A DNA stretch of 64,000 nt from Archilochus colubris (GCA_023079485.1 CM041083.1:173221480-173285479); one strand, 5' to 3'; counted from the stretch's first letter, positions 1-13,580 are shown. The notes: generated by a model not told the origin, from the letters alone. Translations and numbers: made by a program.

Positions 1-3000
1 CTCATCATAAGAAAACTGTCTTTCACCAGAGCTATTACTAGGTAATCCTTTGCTCATAGAGTGGAAGTCATTTTTTGTGTCTTGAATCAGTATCTTTAAG
101 GTTATCTCTCTGGAAGTGCTTCTCCTCTAGATCTCCAGATGCCACTGTGAATGATCATACAAGAAAACATTTACTGTGAATCTGTTACTTCCTTTTGAGA
201 CTTGGACAGAGGTGCCTTTTTCTGCTCTCCTTTCCCATGCACAGCTCAGAAAGTGTGGCCATTTCATGCTTATATGGGATTTGATGATGCTCCTCAATAC
301 ATGTGTCTCACTATGGGACTTTTCATGACACAAGTGGCAAGTGTCAATGTCTCTTTGAGGACATATACAAGTAACAAACCCCACCACATGGTGATCAACC
401 ACGTCAAATTTTTTTCTTTCTTTGGTACAAACCAGTAGTTGCCTGGAGCAGTTTTCTCACTGACACTGGCAGCTGCATTCATCTCAGTTTTATCCTGGGA
501 CTAGATTGGGCCCTTACCCTGAGTCAGGCTAAAATTACCATTTTTCTCTTCCATGTTGTCCCATCCATAAAGCCCTTCTAGTCCCTCATTGCACACATTC
601 CCTGTGACCTCAGAGAAGTGGTTTCAAGGCAGGTGGGATGTACCTTGACTCTGAGACAATTAGTCCAGTGACAACCTAACCTGAAGCCTGACACAGCAAT
701 CAGGAGCAGTAATTTTGCCCTAGCAAAGTGCAAGTTTCCCAGAGTAATGTTACCCTGATTTAGGTAAACACACATAGAAGGTGTGGCAGGAGGGAACTAC
801 AACCTAAATACTTCAAGTCCCTGAAGGGTTTTTGCAGCTGATGCTACCACCTCTTCTCCTCCTGCTATTACCCAGGCTAGAGTCACTACATCTAGGATAA
901 AGCTGCTTTGATTCAGTCTCAGATTTTGAACCCCGAGTCAGCAATTAATTTCCCAAAAGGCATCAGAGCTTGTGCTGTGCATTGTGGTCTTTATTCCCTT
1001 AAACCTCCAGGGGCGTTGGCACTGAACCTTTCTTCTTCCCATTGCACCCGGTCCTTCTCATGATGCTCTTCTGTAGCTGTTGTAACAGCCCAAAGAGATG
1101 AGAGCATATTCTTTACAAGGAGTACCTGCTTCAAAAGTCCTGGGAAGAAATACAGTTTCTGAAAATGTTAAAAGAGTCTGAGCTCCCCCTCCTTTGCAGA
1201 GCCCTCAGGCCAAAACACCTTCACACTTGGAGCTTCGAGATGTGCTCAAGGTGGCTCCTCCCTCCTGGTGCCTCTTCCAGCTCTCAATTTCAACCAAATA
1301 AAGAGAAAGCAGGTCCCTCCAGAGAGGCTGCTCAAGGAGGTGCTGCATCCCTGCAGGAGCCCAGGGAGCTAAGGGTGGAGGGGTTAAAGTGGTAGATGCC
1401 CAAACCACATCTCTCCCCTCTCCTACCTTTGTACCGGCTGCACCGACTGCAGGCACCGAGGTGGTGGGCAGCTTGCCACTCTCTAGATGAACTTGCTGCC
1501 TCTAGATTTCTTCTTTAATTTTTTTTTCTATTCCCTGCTGCAGGCTAAACCCTGATCCCAGGCAAGTCAGTGGCAAAACTCTCATCTGTTTCTTGAGGAC
1601 TGGGGTTTGGCCCTGAATCAGGGTGAAATAGCAAATGGGTTGTGACAGAGTATTTGTACTGAGGCAGATAGGTGAAAACTTGAATTGTGCCCCAATGTTT
1701 CGGCTGCTGTAGCATCTGGACTAACACTGATTCCCTTGAATGCTGACTATGAATTATCCATGTTCTTAAGATTGTGCTGGAGCATCCAAATACATCTTTT
1801 CCCCTTGGAGTTTGCATGCAGCCCAACATCTTAAGGTCAAGATTTGCTCTCCAGAGGGAAGCAGATGGTCTCCTGAGTGATGTGTTTTCAGTCACTGAGC
1901 ATGAATATGAAAAAGCCTTCTTATTTTCCAAGCATATGAAAGTCAGTAATGTAGAACAGTCCCTGGGAATCTTAATATGTGAATAAACATGTGTGTTGCA
2001 AGAGTTTATTTTGGTCTTTGTGCTCACTATGGATTCCTAAGATTAAATGATACCCGAATACTATATATCATTGTTTTTATTAATTTGGTTCAAAAGTCAG
2101 AGCCAGGCCAAAAGACTGTTTCAATTTGAGTAGATTTATAATAATTCTGACCTTCCTAATGAACTAAACAAAAACAATTCTGGAGTCAGTAAATGTTCAC
2201 TTTGTGGAAGTCTCCGTATATTAAGAATTCCAAATACTTGGTGGATATTCTGAAGTTTCTATGGTGTAGCAGAGCTGTACTGCAGAGGAGATGGGATGAA
2301 GATGATTGCTGAAAAATCTCTGTATAACAAATTGTACGGAACTTTAAAGCCCAATCCTGCTCTCTCCCTGTGTGATGCAGCCTTTAGTAAGGAGTCTTAG
2401 GCAAAGGCAGCAGGAAGGGACCATCCCATTCTTTATGTCCCACAAAGCATATCACACCATGTCCAAGCACATTGCCCTGTGTATCCTCTGTACCACTTTC
2501 ACCATCTGGAAGTTTGAAGCTCTGTGCTCTTCCTCCATCCCCCCACCAATGCAGGGAAGTGGGAACCAGTGGGACATTTCCACCCATCACTTCCCATGCT
2601 GGGATCCAGACAAATATTTGGTTTTGTCTCAGGCAGAATCACCTGGGCAGTTTCTCCAAACCCAGGCTGCATATAGAGGCCAGTATCTGCTCCTTCTTCC
2701 CAAAATAGCTGTGTCTAAGAGGGCAGGGAGGAACACCAAAACTTTTAAAATAACCTACACAAAATTTGGAGCACCTCTTCCAAACCTGTTTTGAGCCAGT
2801 GGAAAGAAACCCGTGGATTTAAGGGAGATTTGGATTAGACTCTTAACATTGCGTATATGTCTAAGAGGGGTACAAAGTAGAAAATCAGGGAAATGCTATT
2901 AAGTATTTTTTTCCCCCTAATTCTTCACCTGTACCAGCTGTTGGAAAACATCTTGCCAAACATCCTCTCTCATCATGCTCACTACAGAAATTTCCTGAGC

Positions 3001-3515
3001 TTGTCCAGCCAACCAAAACATTAATTTCTACTAAGACACACACAACCCCCCACCTTTCTCGCCAGCTCAAGTAACATTAAATGTTTTATTCAAACACAGA
3101 AAAACACAGAGATTCAGAGCTGAGGCTGCTGCTTCTCTATGAGCTCTGTGTATTTTTAATGGTTCTGGCTAAAGATGTGAGGTAAGGAAGAAGTGGAAGT
3201 GAGAATAGTGAATTCCACGTTAAAAGAGTCATATGCAGGTTTTTAACAGCATTTTAAAGTGCACCTGAAGAATTTGCAGTTGCATCCATCTTGTGTGCAG
3301 AAAATTGAGTGGCTGGGCAACTTCTTTGTGTGCAACAAAGGAGCAACAGCAAATGCCTGCACAAAATGTCATATCTCTGTTCATTTACCCACTTGCCAAA
3401 TGCAAATAGACAAGCCTTCAAGTTCAGGAAAAAAGGCCTGTGTGGGAGTCTGTGATAGAAATGTGCCCTTTCATGGTCTTGAGTTGTTTTCTCAGTTTGT
3501 TCTTCTCTGTTATCT

Positions 3516-3539
3516 GCCCCCCCCCGCCCCCCCCTCCCC
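3516..3539. repeat. C-run tract (G-quadruplex potential on minus strand)
   Basis: Runs of 9, 8 and 4 cytosines are separated only by a single G and a single T. On the minus strand this gives long guanine runs able to form a G-quadruplex. No gene or promoter is recognised beside it, so a regulatory role is not supported. Confidence 0.7.
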
Positions 3540-4714
3540 ATATCTAAGCCATGTAATGAGGGTAAAAAAAATCCTCTGACAGTCGGAGGCATCCCCATAA
3601 TCAACAGTTCATTGGTTCTTATGAGTATTAAAGCCCAGAAATGAATGCTGCAAGAAACTTTATCTGGGAGCTGACTGACTGATGGACAGAGCAAGCCACA
3701 ATGACAGGCATTTACAAACCCAGCTGGCTGTGCCACACTCATGCTCTTGAGTGTGAGCAGAATGTATTGTCCCTCCCCTGAAAAGTCTTACAGCACAGTC
3801 ATTCCTTTATGAATTTTGATAACTGGGTTGCACAGCACACATTTTAAATCCCCCAAGACACTAACCCACTGATTGTCTGCAGTTTTTTAATGTGGATTTA
3901 TTTTTTTGAGTGAGAGAAATGTTCCTAGTTGCCAGCATACACTAACACTATTGGCTGAAAAGGGATTTAAAAACATTGTTTGGCCTTGAAATGAAAGGAA
4001 AAATCCTTCTAAAGTCTTGCTAAACTTGTTTTTTGGAGGTTGTTGTTAGATCTGTACCCTAAGCCTGCTTTTAACTTCTTTTGACTCAAAGCTTATTTGT
4101 TTCTTAAGAAAATAGGATCCCAGGGACTTTTTTTTACCCAGAAGATGCATTGTAATAGAGGCCACAATGTATGGGCTTAGCAGAGGGATCTCACTGGTCA
4201 TCTGTTTTTTGAATTCTAGCTTTGATTCACTTGTTGATTCGGGGGAAATTTTTGCCAAGTAAGACTTATTTCACCCCATTCCTAATGAAACAAGCTTAGC
4301 CAAGTGATGACAGCACCAGACAACTGAAAACACCTCTGAGGTTTGCAGTGTTCTCATGCAGATCCTCAGACCCTCTTACCATTGTCCCCAGCTCCCTGTT
4401 TCCCAAAGAGGGGTAGCTGGGTGTTAAAGGAAGGGACTCCCAGAAGCCAGGATAATGAAGGAGATGCTATATTGTGGGAGCCTCATTGTGTTTCAAGTCC
4501 TTCCACCACAGAATTCTCCTGCCCCAAGGTAAATGCTGGGAGGCAATTCCAAGATTTAGAAACTTTGATGGGATTATTCCCTGGGGAGGTGGGCTGACCA
4601 CATTGATAGGCCAGAGGGACCACACTTCTGCTGTCATTTGGGCTCAGCCACATCTCAGATCCTCCAACAAACCTTTCAAAAACCTACAGTAGTGGACATG
4701 CCATGGTTCATTTA

Positions 4715-4875
4715 TTCCTGTGTGACTCTCCTTTTAGCATTAGGAAAGTGTTTCCTGATCTCTAACTCCTTTAATCTATGCCTGTCTCTTGTCATCCCAT
4801 GCCCCGCGCCAGAAAGTCATCTCCTCTCAAGCAATCTGATTATTTTAAAGTTGTCTCCTGAAATGTGTTTCTAGG
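4715..4875 (-). mobile_element. possible ancient CR1 3' fragment
   Basis: The plus strand reads like the reverse complement of the CR1 3' region: a phrase around 4741-4760 about a lesion resembling 'aaagtgtttcctgat', followed by a 'ctaact' block and a T/C-rich block. The match is patchy and both ends are vague. It may be an old, heavily mutated CR1 copy or chance similarity. Confidence 0.35.
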
Positions 4876-6782
4876 CCTCTAATGAGCCCTTCTGTTGTTA
4901 TTTTGGCTTAGTAAAACTCAATCATATCTTTTTTTGGTGAACAGTGCCCTAGACTACACACAGATATTCACAGTTACCTTGTGAAGCTGAAACTTGATTA
5001 CTTGTCTCACGAGGTGTAATTCTGCTTATGCATTGCCAGTCTGGGGGTAACCTCTTCTGCCAGAGCACAAAGTTGTTGTTCTGCTTCTGGTCCACTACAG
5101 ACTCTAGAAGGTTTTTTGCAGAACTGCTCTCCAGGCAGATGTTTTGCATCCTGCAGCATACAGACAGCTATTCATGGTGAGATGCAGAATTGGTAAGCTC
5201 GCCTCTAGAGCAGCAGGTTTTTCTGTTAGACCTTAAAAATAGTGGTTTGCCAAGATAATTTTGAATTCTAATCCTGTCCTCCAAACTCCTGACAGTCCTT
5301 CCCTGCTGTCTGCCATCTGTATATCCTCTCTATTCCATCATCGAGGGATGAATAAAAATATTGAACATAACTAAAGCTGGAAGAGGCTGTGCCACACCTA
5401 GCCCATATGTCCTTCCACTTTGACTGGCATTACAATATTCTCTCAGGACATCCCTCCTTCCCTACCACGTCTTCCTCTGGATTACATCTCCCAAAGCAAT
5501 TTCAGTGACAGTTTTCCTCACCAGGGACAAAAGCCAGACTGAATTCAGAGGCTGTTATACAACTCCTGTCTTTTCTCCATGCTTTTGCTTACTATAATTA
5601 AATTATTATTTCTCATAATAAAAAATTCTAAAAGGAATTACCTGATAGGTGCATAATTTTTTGGGAGGTTGATGTGACAATGTTCCTTTCCTACTCCCCC
5701 ATTATTGCCAAGACAATGTCTTTCTGCAAGTAGTGCAGAACAGTGCATCACACTAACAGTAATATAAATACATTAATACAAATCTACCAGAATAATTGCA
5801 TCTTTACATACATTTAAATCTTTAAATGTATGAAATAAATTTTAAATTTAAATACTTCTTTTTTTTAACCTTGTTTCTCAGGACTTTTGCTCCTAAGATC
5901 TGTTATTTTCTGCTGTTATTCCTCCGCCCTGGTGTCCCATGGTTGTCATCCTCTGCTTCCAGAAACTGTCTGAGCAGGTAGTGCCTTCCTCCCCAGAAAT
6001 ATTATGTCTTTAGCCTTGGAAGCTTCTCTCACTTCTCTAAAATTACTTTCAAACTAACCTTGCTGCTCTGAAGATCCAAAGTTACTCTTTGCTATCAATG
6101 CAGTTGTGAAATTTTCCCCTTTTATTGCCCCCTAGATACACCCCTCAGGTCTGACCTCCTGTGGTCTCAACTTTAGGGCAACGGAGAGCATTTTAATCAA
6201 TAATGTAATATGATTTTTGGGGACCCTTCTCATCTCTGGCCCTGGAGGAGAGCAGGGGAGTGGGCAGCCCTCCTGGTCATGATGGCATCAAAGAGGGGAT
6301 GAGCGCTGGGCTTGGTAACTCCTCATCTTTAGAGGGAAGCTCAAATTTTGGTCTTATTAAATTGCCCTGTCATTATAAAGGCACTGCAGTGGCTCAGATC
6401 TAAAACCTACCCAGGCAGATTAGGAATGTGTCAGATGCTGAACCCCTCAAAAGCGCTAATACCTTGCTACCCTTTTATGTGGTTTAAGTCCTGCATTTTT
6501 TTTGGAGCCGGCAGACAGTGCCAGGAACGAAGACGAAGCAACCTCTGCCAGTCCTCCCTTTGTAAACCTTCATTGCACAGTGGGAAGCAGGAGAATTTAC
6601 TTTAACTAAAGCCAAGTCAGTGGTTTAATCTTTGTAAACATGTCTTAAGTGCTCTGCCTCTTATCTTTATGCCATGCTTTTTGTACCAAAAAAGAATGGG
6701 TAAAAAGCTGTTCAGCCAGAAATATCACAGTTCTGACATGAAAACTGGTCATTAATCACTTCTCTGTGCAGTGCTGGGTGTA

Positions 6783-6800
6783 TGTGTGTGTGTGTGTGTG
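6783..6800. repeat. short (TG)n microsatellite
   Basis: About eight uninterrupted TG units sit inside unique sequence. No associated gene is recognised. Confidence 0.85.
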
Positions 6801-7864
6801 TCAGAGACTGCGTTTGTGCTCCTGTGTTGTTGAATCAGCTACTGGTGGCCTACAGTGCAAACAGAGGCTGCTCCTGCAAGTGCCAGCACACAGGAGAGGA
6901 AAGAAAGAAGAAGAGAAGGAAAGAAAAAGAGCAAGCAAGGAAGGACAGACACTGAGGATGTGTAGATGATGAGTAGAAATTGATCTATCACTCTACTTGC
7001 ATGTATGTGTGTGCATAAATCAGAGAAATGTTTTAAAATCTTGCTGTTTTTAAAAATGAAATCATCATGCAAGTCTGGTTTGCTACCTTTTTCAGCCGTG
7101 GTGGAAAGAGGCTAGCAGCTTGGATGCTCACTGTTTACCAAAAGCACAAGTGAGCAATGTCAGTTTGAAGGCTCAGCTTTTCACAGAAATCTTTCCTCCC
7201 TATGGCACACATTTTCACAGAATAGGATGGACTTTTATGTTACATATCACCCCCCACCAACTTAGAATATCAGGGAATTTGAGGCAAAAGGTAATATCAC
7301 TTCTTGCATGAAACTGAGAGAACTGCAAGTAAATCTGATGGACCAGGAAAAAGCTGACAGTGAATCCCTTGGATAAAAAGTGAGCTCCAAGTCCTGCACT
7401 TCTATATTTGTATGAGGCAGTTTTCTTTACCTCACATCTTCGACCTACGCAGAGGCAGGCAACCAGGGGATGTTTGTTACCCAGGGAACATTGTATTTAC
7501 ACACCTTTCCTTCAAGTGAATCTTACTTTTTAATCCTTTTCTTTTGTTATATTGATAATGATAGACAGCAAACTGAGTGGACTGTGCATTAAAACCACAT
7601 TTGACCCAGGAACTTTGTGGAATACCTACAGGCAGACTGTTTAGGTTTTAACATCAGGGGGGATTCCTTTGTGTAAATGGGGAGCCTTAGCATCTTTGAA
7701 TCTCTGCTGATGGAGGATACTACACAATGGTGATCTGTTGTGGGCTGCTAAAAGTGGTGTTTCTATTAAAATCTGCAAAACATATGCTACTGGTTTCTAG
7801 AGGAGTCAGCAGGAGGTTTCCTCAGAATACAGTCATCTGGGAAAAGAAGCAAAAGATGGAGATA

Positions 7865-7926
7865 CCTATGTATCTGTCTGTCTCTATATCTCTTTATCTG
7901 TCTGTCTATCTATATATCCATACATC
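7865..7926. repeat. (TCTG)/(TATC) microsatellite
   Basis: This is an interrupted run of TCTG, TATC and ATCC units. It abuts the 5' edge of the LTR-like element that follows, which makes that element's target duplication hard to define. Confidence 0.75.
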
Positions 7927-8695
7927 CATCCTGGTTTGGTCCAGGATAGAACTAATTTTCTGCCTGGTATTTTGCTTTCAGGAAAGCCTCTTCTAAGTAG
8001 CTGCACTTGCTGAAATTAACAGCAAGTTTCTCAGTCAGTGTCTGCTTCTAGGACTGATAATGTTCAATGGTTATAGTTATGGCAAGAGAACGGTCTGCAG
8101 AACCAAGGCCACTGCTCGGTTCTGAGGAACATCTTCTGCATCTCTAAGAGAAAGGGAGAAAAGGGGTCACACCTGCAACCCTCCTTTGGGGATGTGTGGA
8201 TAAGATCGGTGACCAAAATTGAACAGCTGGAGTATTCCATCCCATACACATCATACTTGATATAAATTTGAGGGATCATGAGGATCAAGCCCCTTCCTTC
8301 CTTCTTCTTAGTCCATGGGTGGCATCCTGGGAGGATTCTGTCTGTTGGTCTGCCTGTGGTCCTGATCCATGCCATCCTGAATCTGTGTGTTCCTGCCTCC
8401 AGCTCCCGACTGCTGCTGACTCCAGGACTCCCCCCTGGGGCTTTTCCAGGGCTGCCCTGGAGCCTTCTGGGTGATGTGGGTGTTTCAGGGGGAAAGAGGG
8501 GAGGGACATCATATAGCTTTTGTGTATATTTGATAATTTCTATTTTTCATCATAACTGTTACATCAAAGCTATGTAGTTTAATTTTCAAAATGTGAGTCT
8601 CTCCCTTATTCTCTCTCCTTCCTTTATCAGGGAGGGGGATTAATAGAGAGCATCCATCACTTGATTAATTGCTGGCCCAGCACTAAACTGTGACA
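7927..8695 (+). mobile_element. degenerate ERVL-type solo LTR
   Basis: The stretch opens with a CATCCTGG block followed by 'ggataga...taattttct', matching the opening of the ERVL LTR at 63293. It has a shared 'agtattccatcccata' block before a TATA-like box (TATAAAT, about 8260), and ends in a 'taaac...tgaca' block typical of avian ERVL LTR 3' ends. At about 770 bp it has full LTR length. No internal retroviral sequence lies on either side, so it reads as a solo LTR left by LTR-LTR recombination. The terminal TG appears mutated to CA and I could not find a convincing 5-bp target duplication. It is older and more diverged than the LTR at 63293. Confidence 0.6.
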
Positions 8696-9659
8696 CTAGC
8701 TGTCTAGATATACTTCTAAATCAAACTTAAATAAAACCCAAGACCTCTATTGCACAGGAGGAGAGACCTGGAGGAGGTCCCCTGTTTGTAACGGTTTTTA
8801 TCTTTTGGATACCCTGACATAGTCTGAATTTTTTTACTAAACTAACCTGCCTACCACTGCAAATGTTACAGACAACATTTTCAGTGCTACATCCAACTAG
8901 GAAATCTCCAACATTAGGTCCTGTCTTTATTGCAGCAGAGAGACTGATTAAAAAATGAACAATTGGGTATAACTGATAGCAGTGGGATTATATATATTGT
9001 TATCTACAAACAGAATGAAGTCCAAGCCAAAGAAACATATTCATTATGCCTTAAAGAGAAAATTTATTTTAGATGAAAACAATGCTGGGAGAAATTCAGC
9101 CGGGAGAGAGACTTTATTAACAGGAAAATCTGAATGATGGTTGAGAATCATTGGATAATACTTAAATAGATGCCCAGAAAAAGGCACACCCAAGAAAGAA
9201 ATCTGCACTCATTAAATTGCCTGCCTCAGAAGGGAAGAAAGACTTCTTACACATATGTGTACTGGGGCCCCAAAGGAAAATGCAAAAAGTGCTTAATTAC
9301 AATATATATAAATGAAAAGGTAGGTTTTGAAAAAAATTAGTAAAAGAGCAACAGGTCATGAGGAGAGCCATGACAGATATGAAAAAGTTGCCTGTTTAGG
9401 AATATTTTGTTGTGTGTTTGGAATTTTATTTAAGTATTTGCAGAACATAGAGGATACTAACAAAGACATGAGCTTCTTAAGAGATGGAAATAGTAAAAAT
9501 GCCAATAAGATTAAAAAAAAAAAAACAAATGAAAAACAGGCTTATTCTGTAATATTTTTTGTCCAGTCGGGACACCCCCTTCTATTAATTTATTCATGTT
9601 AACCAACAGTGATCACAGTTTTTGTTATAGTTGTAATTAAAGAGGAGATTAAATAGCAG
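8696..9659. other. unique sequence, no gene recognised
   Basis: AT-rich non-coding sequence. The 91-codon plus-strand frame at 9327-9602 is lysine-rich, comes from A-rich DNA and resembles no family I know. Confidence 0.55.
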
Positions 9660-10515
9660 ATAATAAAGTCAGGCAAAGATCCAAGTAACCTGTATCCAGC
9701 TGCCTGAAAAAGAAGAAGTCAGCCAAAGAAAATAAATCTTAGCACACTGGGGAAGTTCCAGATGCCTGGGAGAAAACCTGTGCAAGAAATGGCACGACCT
9801 GGATAATTTGTAGACCTGTCAGTCTGATGGTGACCCCAGGGATCTGAGTTGGTACTGCATAACATTTTTATCAGGCAACAAGAGTGATGTAGAATCAATG
9901 GGGCATGTGCCAGATACACCAAAGATGGACAAACCTCTGGCCTCAAAATACTCCTGCACAGGGGTATGTTCATCATCTAAAGATGCTTCTGGTATGTGTG
10001 TGTTTCTGTGTGTCGTGGAAAAGGGAGCTGGGGGAGAAAGGAAGCAAGTGGAAATTAGAGATTTTACAATGATGTTGATTTTCCTGAGACTGTTCACAAA
10101 TAAAGCACAAATATATTCTGGACTGGAAAATATACCTGATAAAGAGACATCTAAAGGAACCGTCAAAGCAGAGAGTGGGTTGATTACAACCTCTAGCAAT
10201 GTTAACAGCCAACTGGGGAGACTGTTCCGTTCTGCCAGACAGAGGCACAAAACAAGATCCAGTGGCTGGAGTTTGAAATGGGGTTTTAATTTAAAGTAAT
10301 TGACTGTAAGAAAGTACATTGGAATAACTTTCTTTGGAACAACTCACAAAGGACAAAAAAAATGTTTATACTGGAATTTCTTCCAGAAAGATATGTTTTA
10401 TTCCAATCATTGTCTCTGGACCTGATGCAGGAACTCAGTAAGCTCTCTGGTCCATGCAAAAAGAACATTGGTTTGAAGGTTTGTGGTGAGTCCTCCCCTT
10501 AAAATCTATGACCTG
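9660..10515 (+). mobile_element. ancient CR1 LINE, internally deleted
   Basis: Two CR1 blocks are recognisable. Around 9745-9830 the text resembles the reverse-transcriptase region ('ttccagatgcctgg', 'agacctgtcagtctga'). Around 10225-10515 it resembles the 3' end of an old amniote CR1: 'acaaaacaagatccagtgg', 'ttggaacaact', 'agatatg', 'gatgcagga', and finally 'ttaaaatctatga'. This type of 3' end is known from turtle, crocodilian and old avian CR1 copies, so the insertion probably predates modern birds. The open frame inside it (9898-10299) has no intact reverse-transcriptase motif. The 5' boundary is uncertain. Confidence 0.55.
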
Positions 10516-11879
10516 CAGAGAAATAAAATCAATGATGTACGATGAGGGATCCACTCCATATCAGGTGCCTTACAAAGGTGGCCCCACTCCTGGTTAAATA
10601 AGAGATTTTATAATTGAGGAGACACTTTGTTCAAGAAGGTGAAAACCATTTAGGGTAGTGTAACAGCCTGGAGGTTAAAAAAACAAACCAGTGTCATGAT
10701 CTAACCATAAAATTAGTAAATGGTGCAGTAGGAGAAGGGAAGTTATTCACTGTCTTCAGTATCTTATTTAGCACATCACATTCAAGTATTTCCCTGGACT
10801 GGAAGAGATACTTCTTATTGCATAGATTAGACTCAGCCATTTGGGAAAAGGGAGGGGAGGAGGGGATTGGGTGTTTTTGCTTTTTTTCCTTTTTGAGCCA
10901 CTGTAATGAGTTGTAAAAATAAGAAAGTTGGCAGTATCATCAGTTTCCAATAACACCATTCACCTCCTTCTTACCCAACTCTGAAAAAGAAGAAAAGGAA
11001 AAGAAAAGGCTTTAAGAGCAAGAAGCACTATGCAAGGATGTAAGATAAGATGTAGTCACAAGAAAGGTCATCGAAGTTGCTGTCTGCTGTGTCTTTTTTG
11101 TTAAACCAGCTCACACTTGAAATAAACCAGCAGTGGGGGACATCTATGGACTGCCAAAGATGGTGCAAAGGTTGGTGAAAATCTCTGTGGCTCCTGTGAT
11201 TCACACATACCAGCCAAATGTGAACAAAAGCTTTTTCTTTTGTGACACACATAGTATTGTGGCTTGAATCACACAGAGCCCTATTGTTGGGTTATTTTAT
11301 CTTATTCCTTTTGTAGATTCAAGTACAGAAATGGGCTTAAAGAGATGTTTGGGCAGAACTTGTCTTGCATGTGGATGAGTGAAGTGGCCTGAGTTCTCAT
11401 CTTGGGCTCCTTCTCACAGCTTTCTGTCCTTGTGCCTTTCTTCCCTCTCATTATTTGACACCCAGAGAAGTTCCTGCAGGTGGGCTGCAGGTTGATGTGA
11501 CCATGGGTCACCTCAGGGCAGTTTTCAAGAACCACCAGGGTCTTGGATAATTATTTGGGTGTTTAAAGTACACTCAAGGCCAAGCCAGACCAGCAACACT
11601 AATGGCAGAGGGGATCTGCAATCTTAAACCTAGTTCTACATTCCAGTCACACCTTTGTTTGGGGGGAAATGTCAGGGGCCCAAATGTTCCTTTTCACTAG
11701 GACTGGATGCCATATTTTGTCAGCAGAAGTGGTGAATGGACATAAAATGAAGACAAGCAATGCCTCTGCAAGTAATCTGTTTTAGGGGCTACCAAACCTC
11801 TAAACTGCTTGATTAAGGTGGCAGCCCCAGCTCCACATCCTCAGTAGAGGGGCTGAGCACACATCCACTACAGGAATAC
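10516..11879. other. unique sequence, no gene recognised
   Basis: Ordinary non-coding sequence. Nothing matches a gene family or a mobile element at the level I can judge by eye. Confidence 0.5.
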
Positions 11880-12880
11880 ATCCACAGCCATGCAAGATGC
11901 ACAAACACACCAGGCTCACCACACACACCAATGCAGACAGAAATGGTCAGATAAACACAGGCAGCTCAAATGGGCTGAAAATGGGCAAAACCCTGTGTCT
12001 GGGGCCTCACTCCACTTATGTGATGTAGAGACCCCCTTGCAGGTATTTATGTACATACATGCACAGAAAGAGGTCTTTCAGTTGTCCCCCATCTGTATCC
12101 CTTGGTCAATGGCTGACTGACAGACCCTTGGGTCCCTCCAGGATGTGGCCCAAACCCACAGGCACCTCAATACCTGGCTCTAGAGTCTCTGATCCTACTT
12201 GCCAGCTAATCCAGTTTGGGCTGTGACTGTGAACACACCCACTGACATGTGCACCTACACAACACACATGCACTACAGTCTCACCTGTCACATGTCCCTC
12301 TGACCCTGCTCACACTCCAGATGCCACGCTCAGACTACAGATAGCCACAGATGCTGAATAGGGTCTCTCTCACAGGAGAAGAGTTAGAAATGGCTTTTAA
12401 TCAGGCATGCTGATGAGGTGCAGGGCTTGGCCAGACAAATGTATTGCCTAGCTTCCCAGTTGCACATGATTGCCCCCTTTAATCCATTTATCAATCTATC
12501 AGCACATGCTTTTTCCTTCCCAGGCATCCCTGGGTACCTCCATTTCCCCACCTTTAGTTCTTCCCCTTAAAGTCCCATAGTAAGTCTCATGCCACTCCAA
12601 AATGCACTTCCCCAGCATCCCATTCCCCCTCAGACAGTGACCACCCTCAGCCCGTCAGGTGCTCTGGAGACCTCCTCCTGTTGACTCATCTCTGTGGGTC
12701 TCACTCTCTGTCCATGAGGCTGATGATCTCCTGCAACAGCCCAGAGAAGAGGTGGGTTAGGATGCTCTGTTTTCTCTGATCAGGTTATTTGGGTCCCCTG
12801 CATGCTGTTAATATTATGTGCTCTGTCATGGTTGTGGAGAGAAACCTTAAAACAGACCCTAAGAACGTGAATCCAAGTAT
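11880..12880 (-). other. possible degenerate LTR, minus strand
   Basis: On the minus strand the block at about 12400-12700 has features often seen in avian retroviral LTRs: a purine-rich stretch, a dense short promoter-like region, a 'gattaaaagcc' polyadenylation-like signal near 12400, and a GAGAGAGACCC-type motif just downstream. I could not define TG...CA edges or a target duplication. It could equally be unique sequence rich in CA dinucleotides. Confidence 0.25.
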
Positions 12881-13526
12881 CCCACGTGGCTACATCAGTG
12901 GCTAATGGTGCAGCTGTGGAAAAGGGCAGGGAAGGAAGAGAGATGAACTACTGAAGCAGCACTGGAGAAATCTATTTTAGAAAAGTCACTCTAGCACATA
13001 GACAACCATTAGGCATCTCTGCATCGCTACCTTCTCACAGAGTAATGTGCAATTTGCTGCAATTTTACCTCTGATAATTTTACCTTATGTCAAGATTCCT
13101 GATGCATGGGAAGTCCTTTAGCTGTTATACACTGGTGAATGCCAGGACAGACAGTGACATTTTCCATGTCATGTGCCACAGAAAGTGCACTCCTGGATCT
13201 GCTCACAGTTTGCAATTCCCATTAATGTCAGAGGGGTTCATTCATTGCTTCACCTGAAGTTTCTCTTTATTTCATAAACGAAGAGGAGGTAATACAGAGA
13301 GAAAGGGAGAATGTTAATTTTCTTCTCATTAGGCCTGGATGGATACCTCCAGCGTATTTCCTAAGTGTCTCAACTCATCTAAAACATTTAATTTGTTTCA
13401 CTCAAGTGCACAATTTGCAGACACTTCAGTGATGGAGTTTCCTGGCAAGATATCTCACAGAGACAATAGAAGTCAAGCATTTAGTAGGCAATATTACATT
13501 CACAGATGACAGACAAGTATTGGACA
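12881..13526. other. unique sequence, no gene recognised
   Basis: No repeat or gene signature could be supported here. Confidence 0.5.
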
Positions 13527-13580
13527 GAATCATCGTGGCTGGAAAAGACCTCTAAGGTCACTGAGTCTAATATATATAGA
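13527..13580 (-). mobile_element. CR1 3'-tail fragment
   Basis: The plus strand reads 'agaatcat..tggctggaaaagacctctaaggtcactgagtc', split here as short blocks. It is the reverse complement of the last ~55 bp of a CR1 element, the part just before the terminal ATTCTATGA repeats. The rest of the element is missing or too diverged to see. Confidence 0.6.

Larger units (their letters stand above)
1..7864. other. unique sequence, no gene recognised
   Basis: No protein family, RNA gene or clear transposon is recognisable apart from the C-rich tract, the TG repeat and the weak CR1-like stretch listed separately. Open frames here (the longest about 160 codons, on the minus strand at 1545-2027 and 3254-3742) have no recognisable domain and look like chance frames. 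Base composition is ordinary AT-leaning avian non-coding DNA. Confidence 0.6.
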
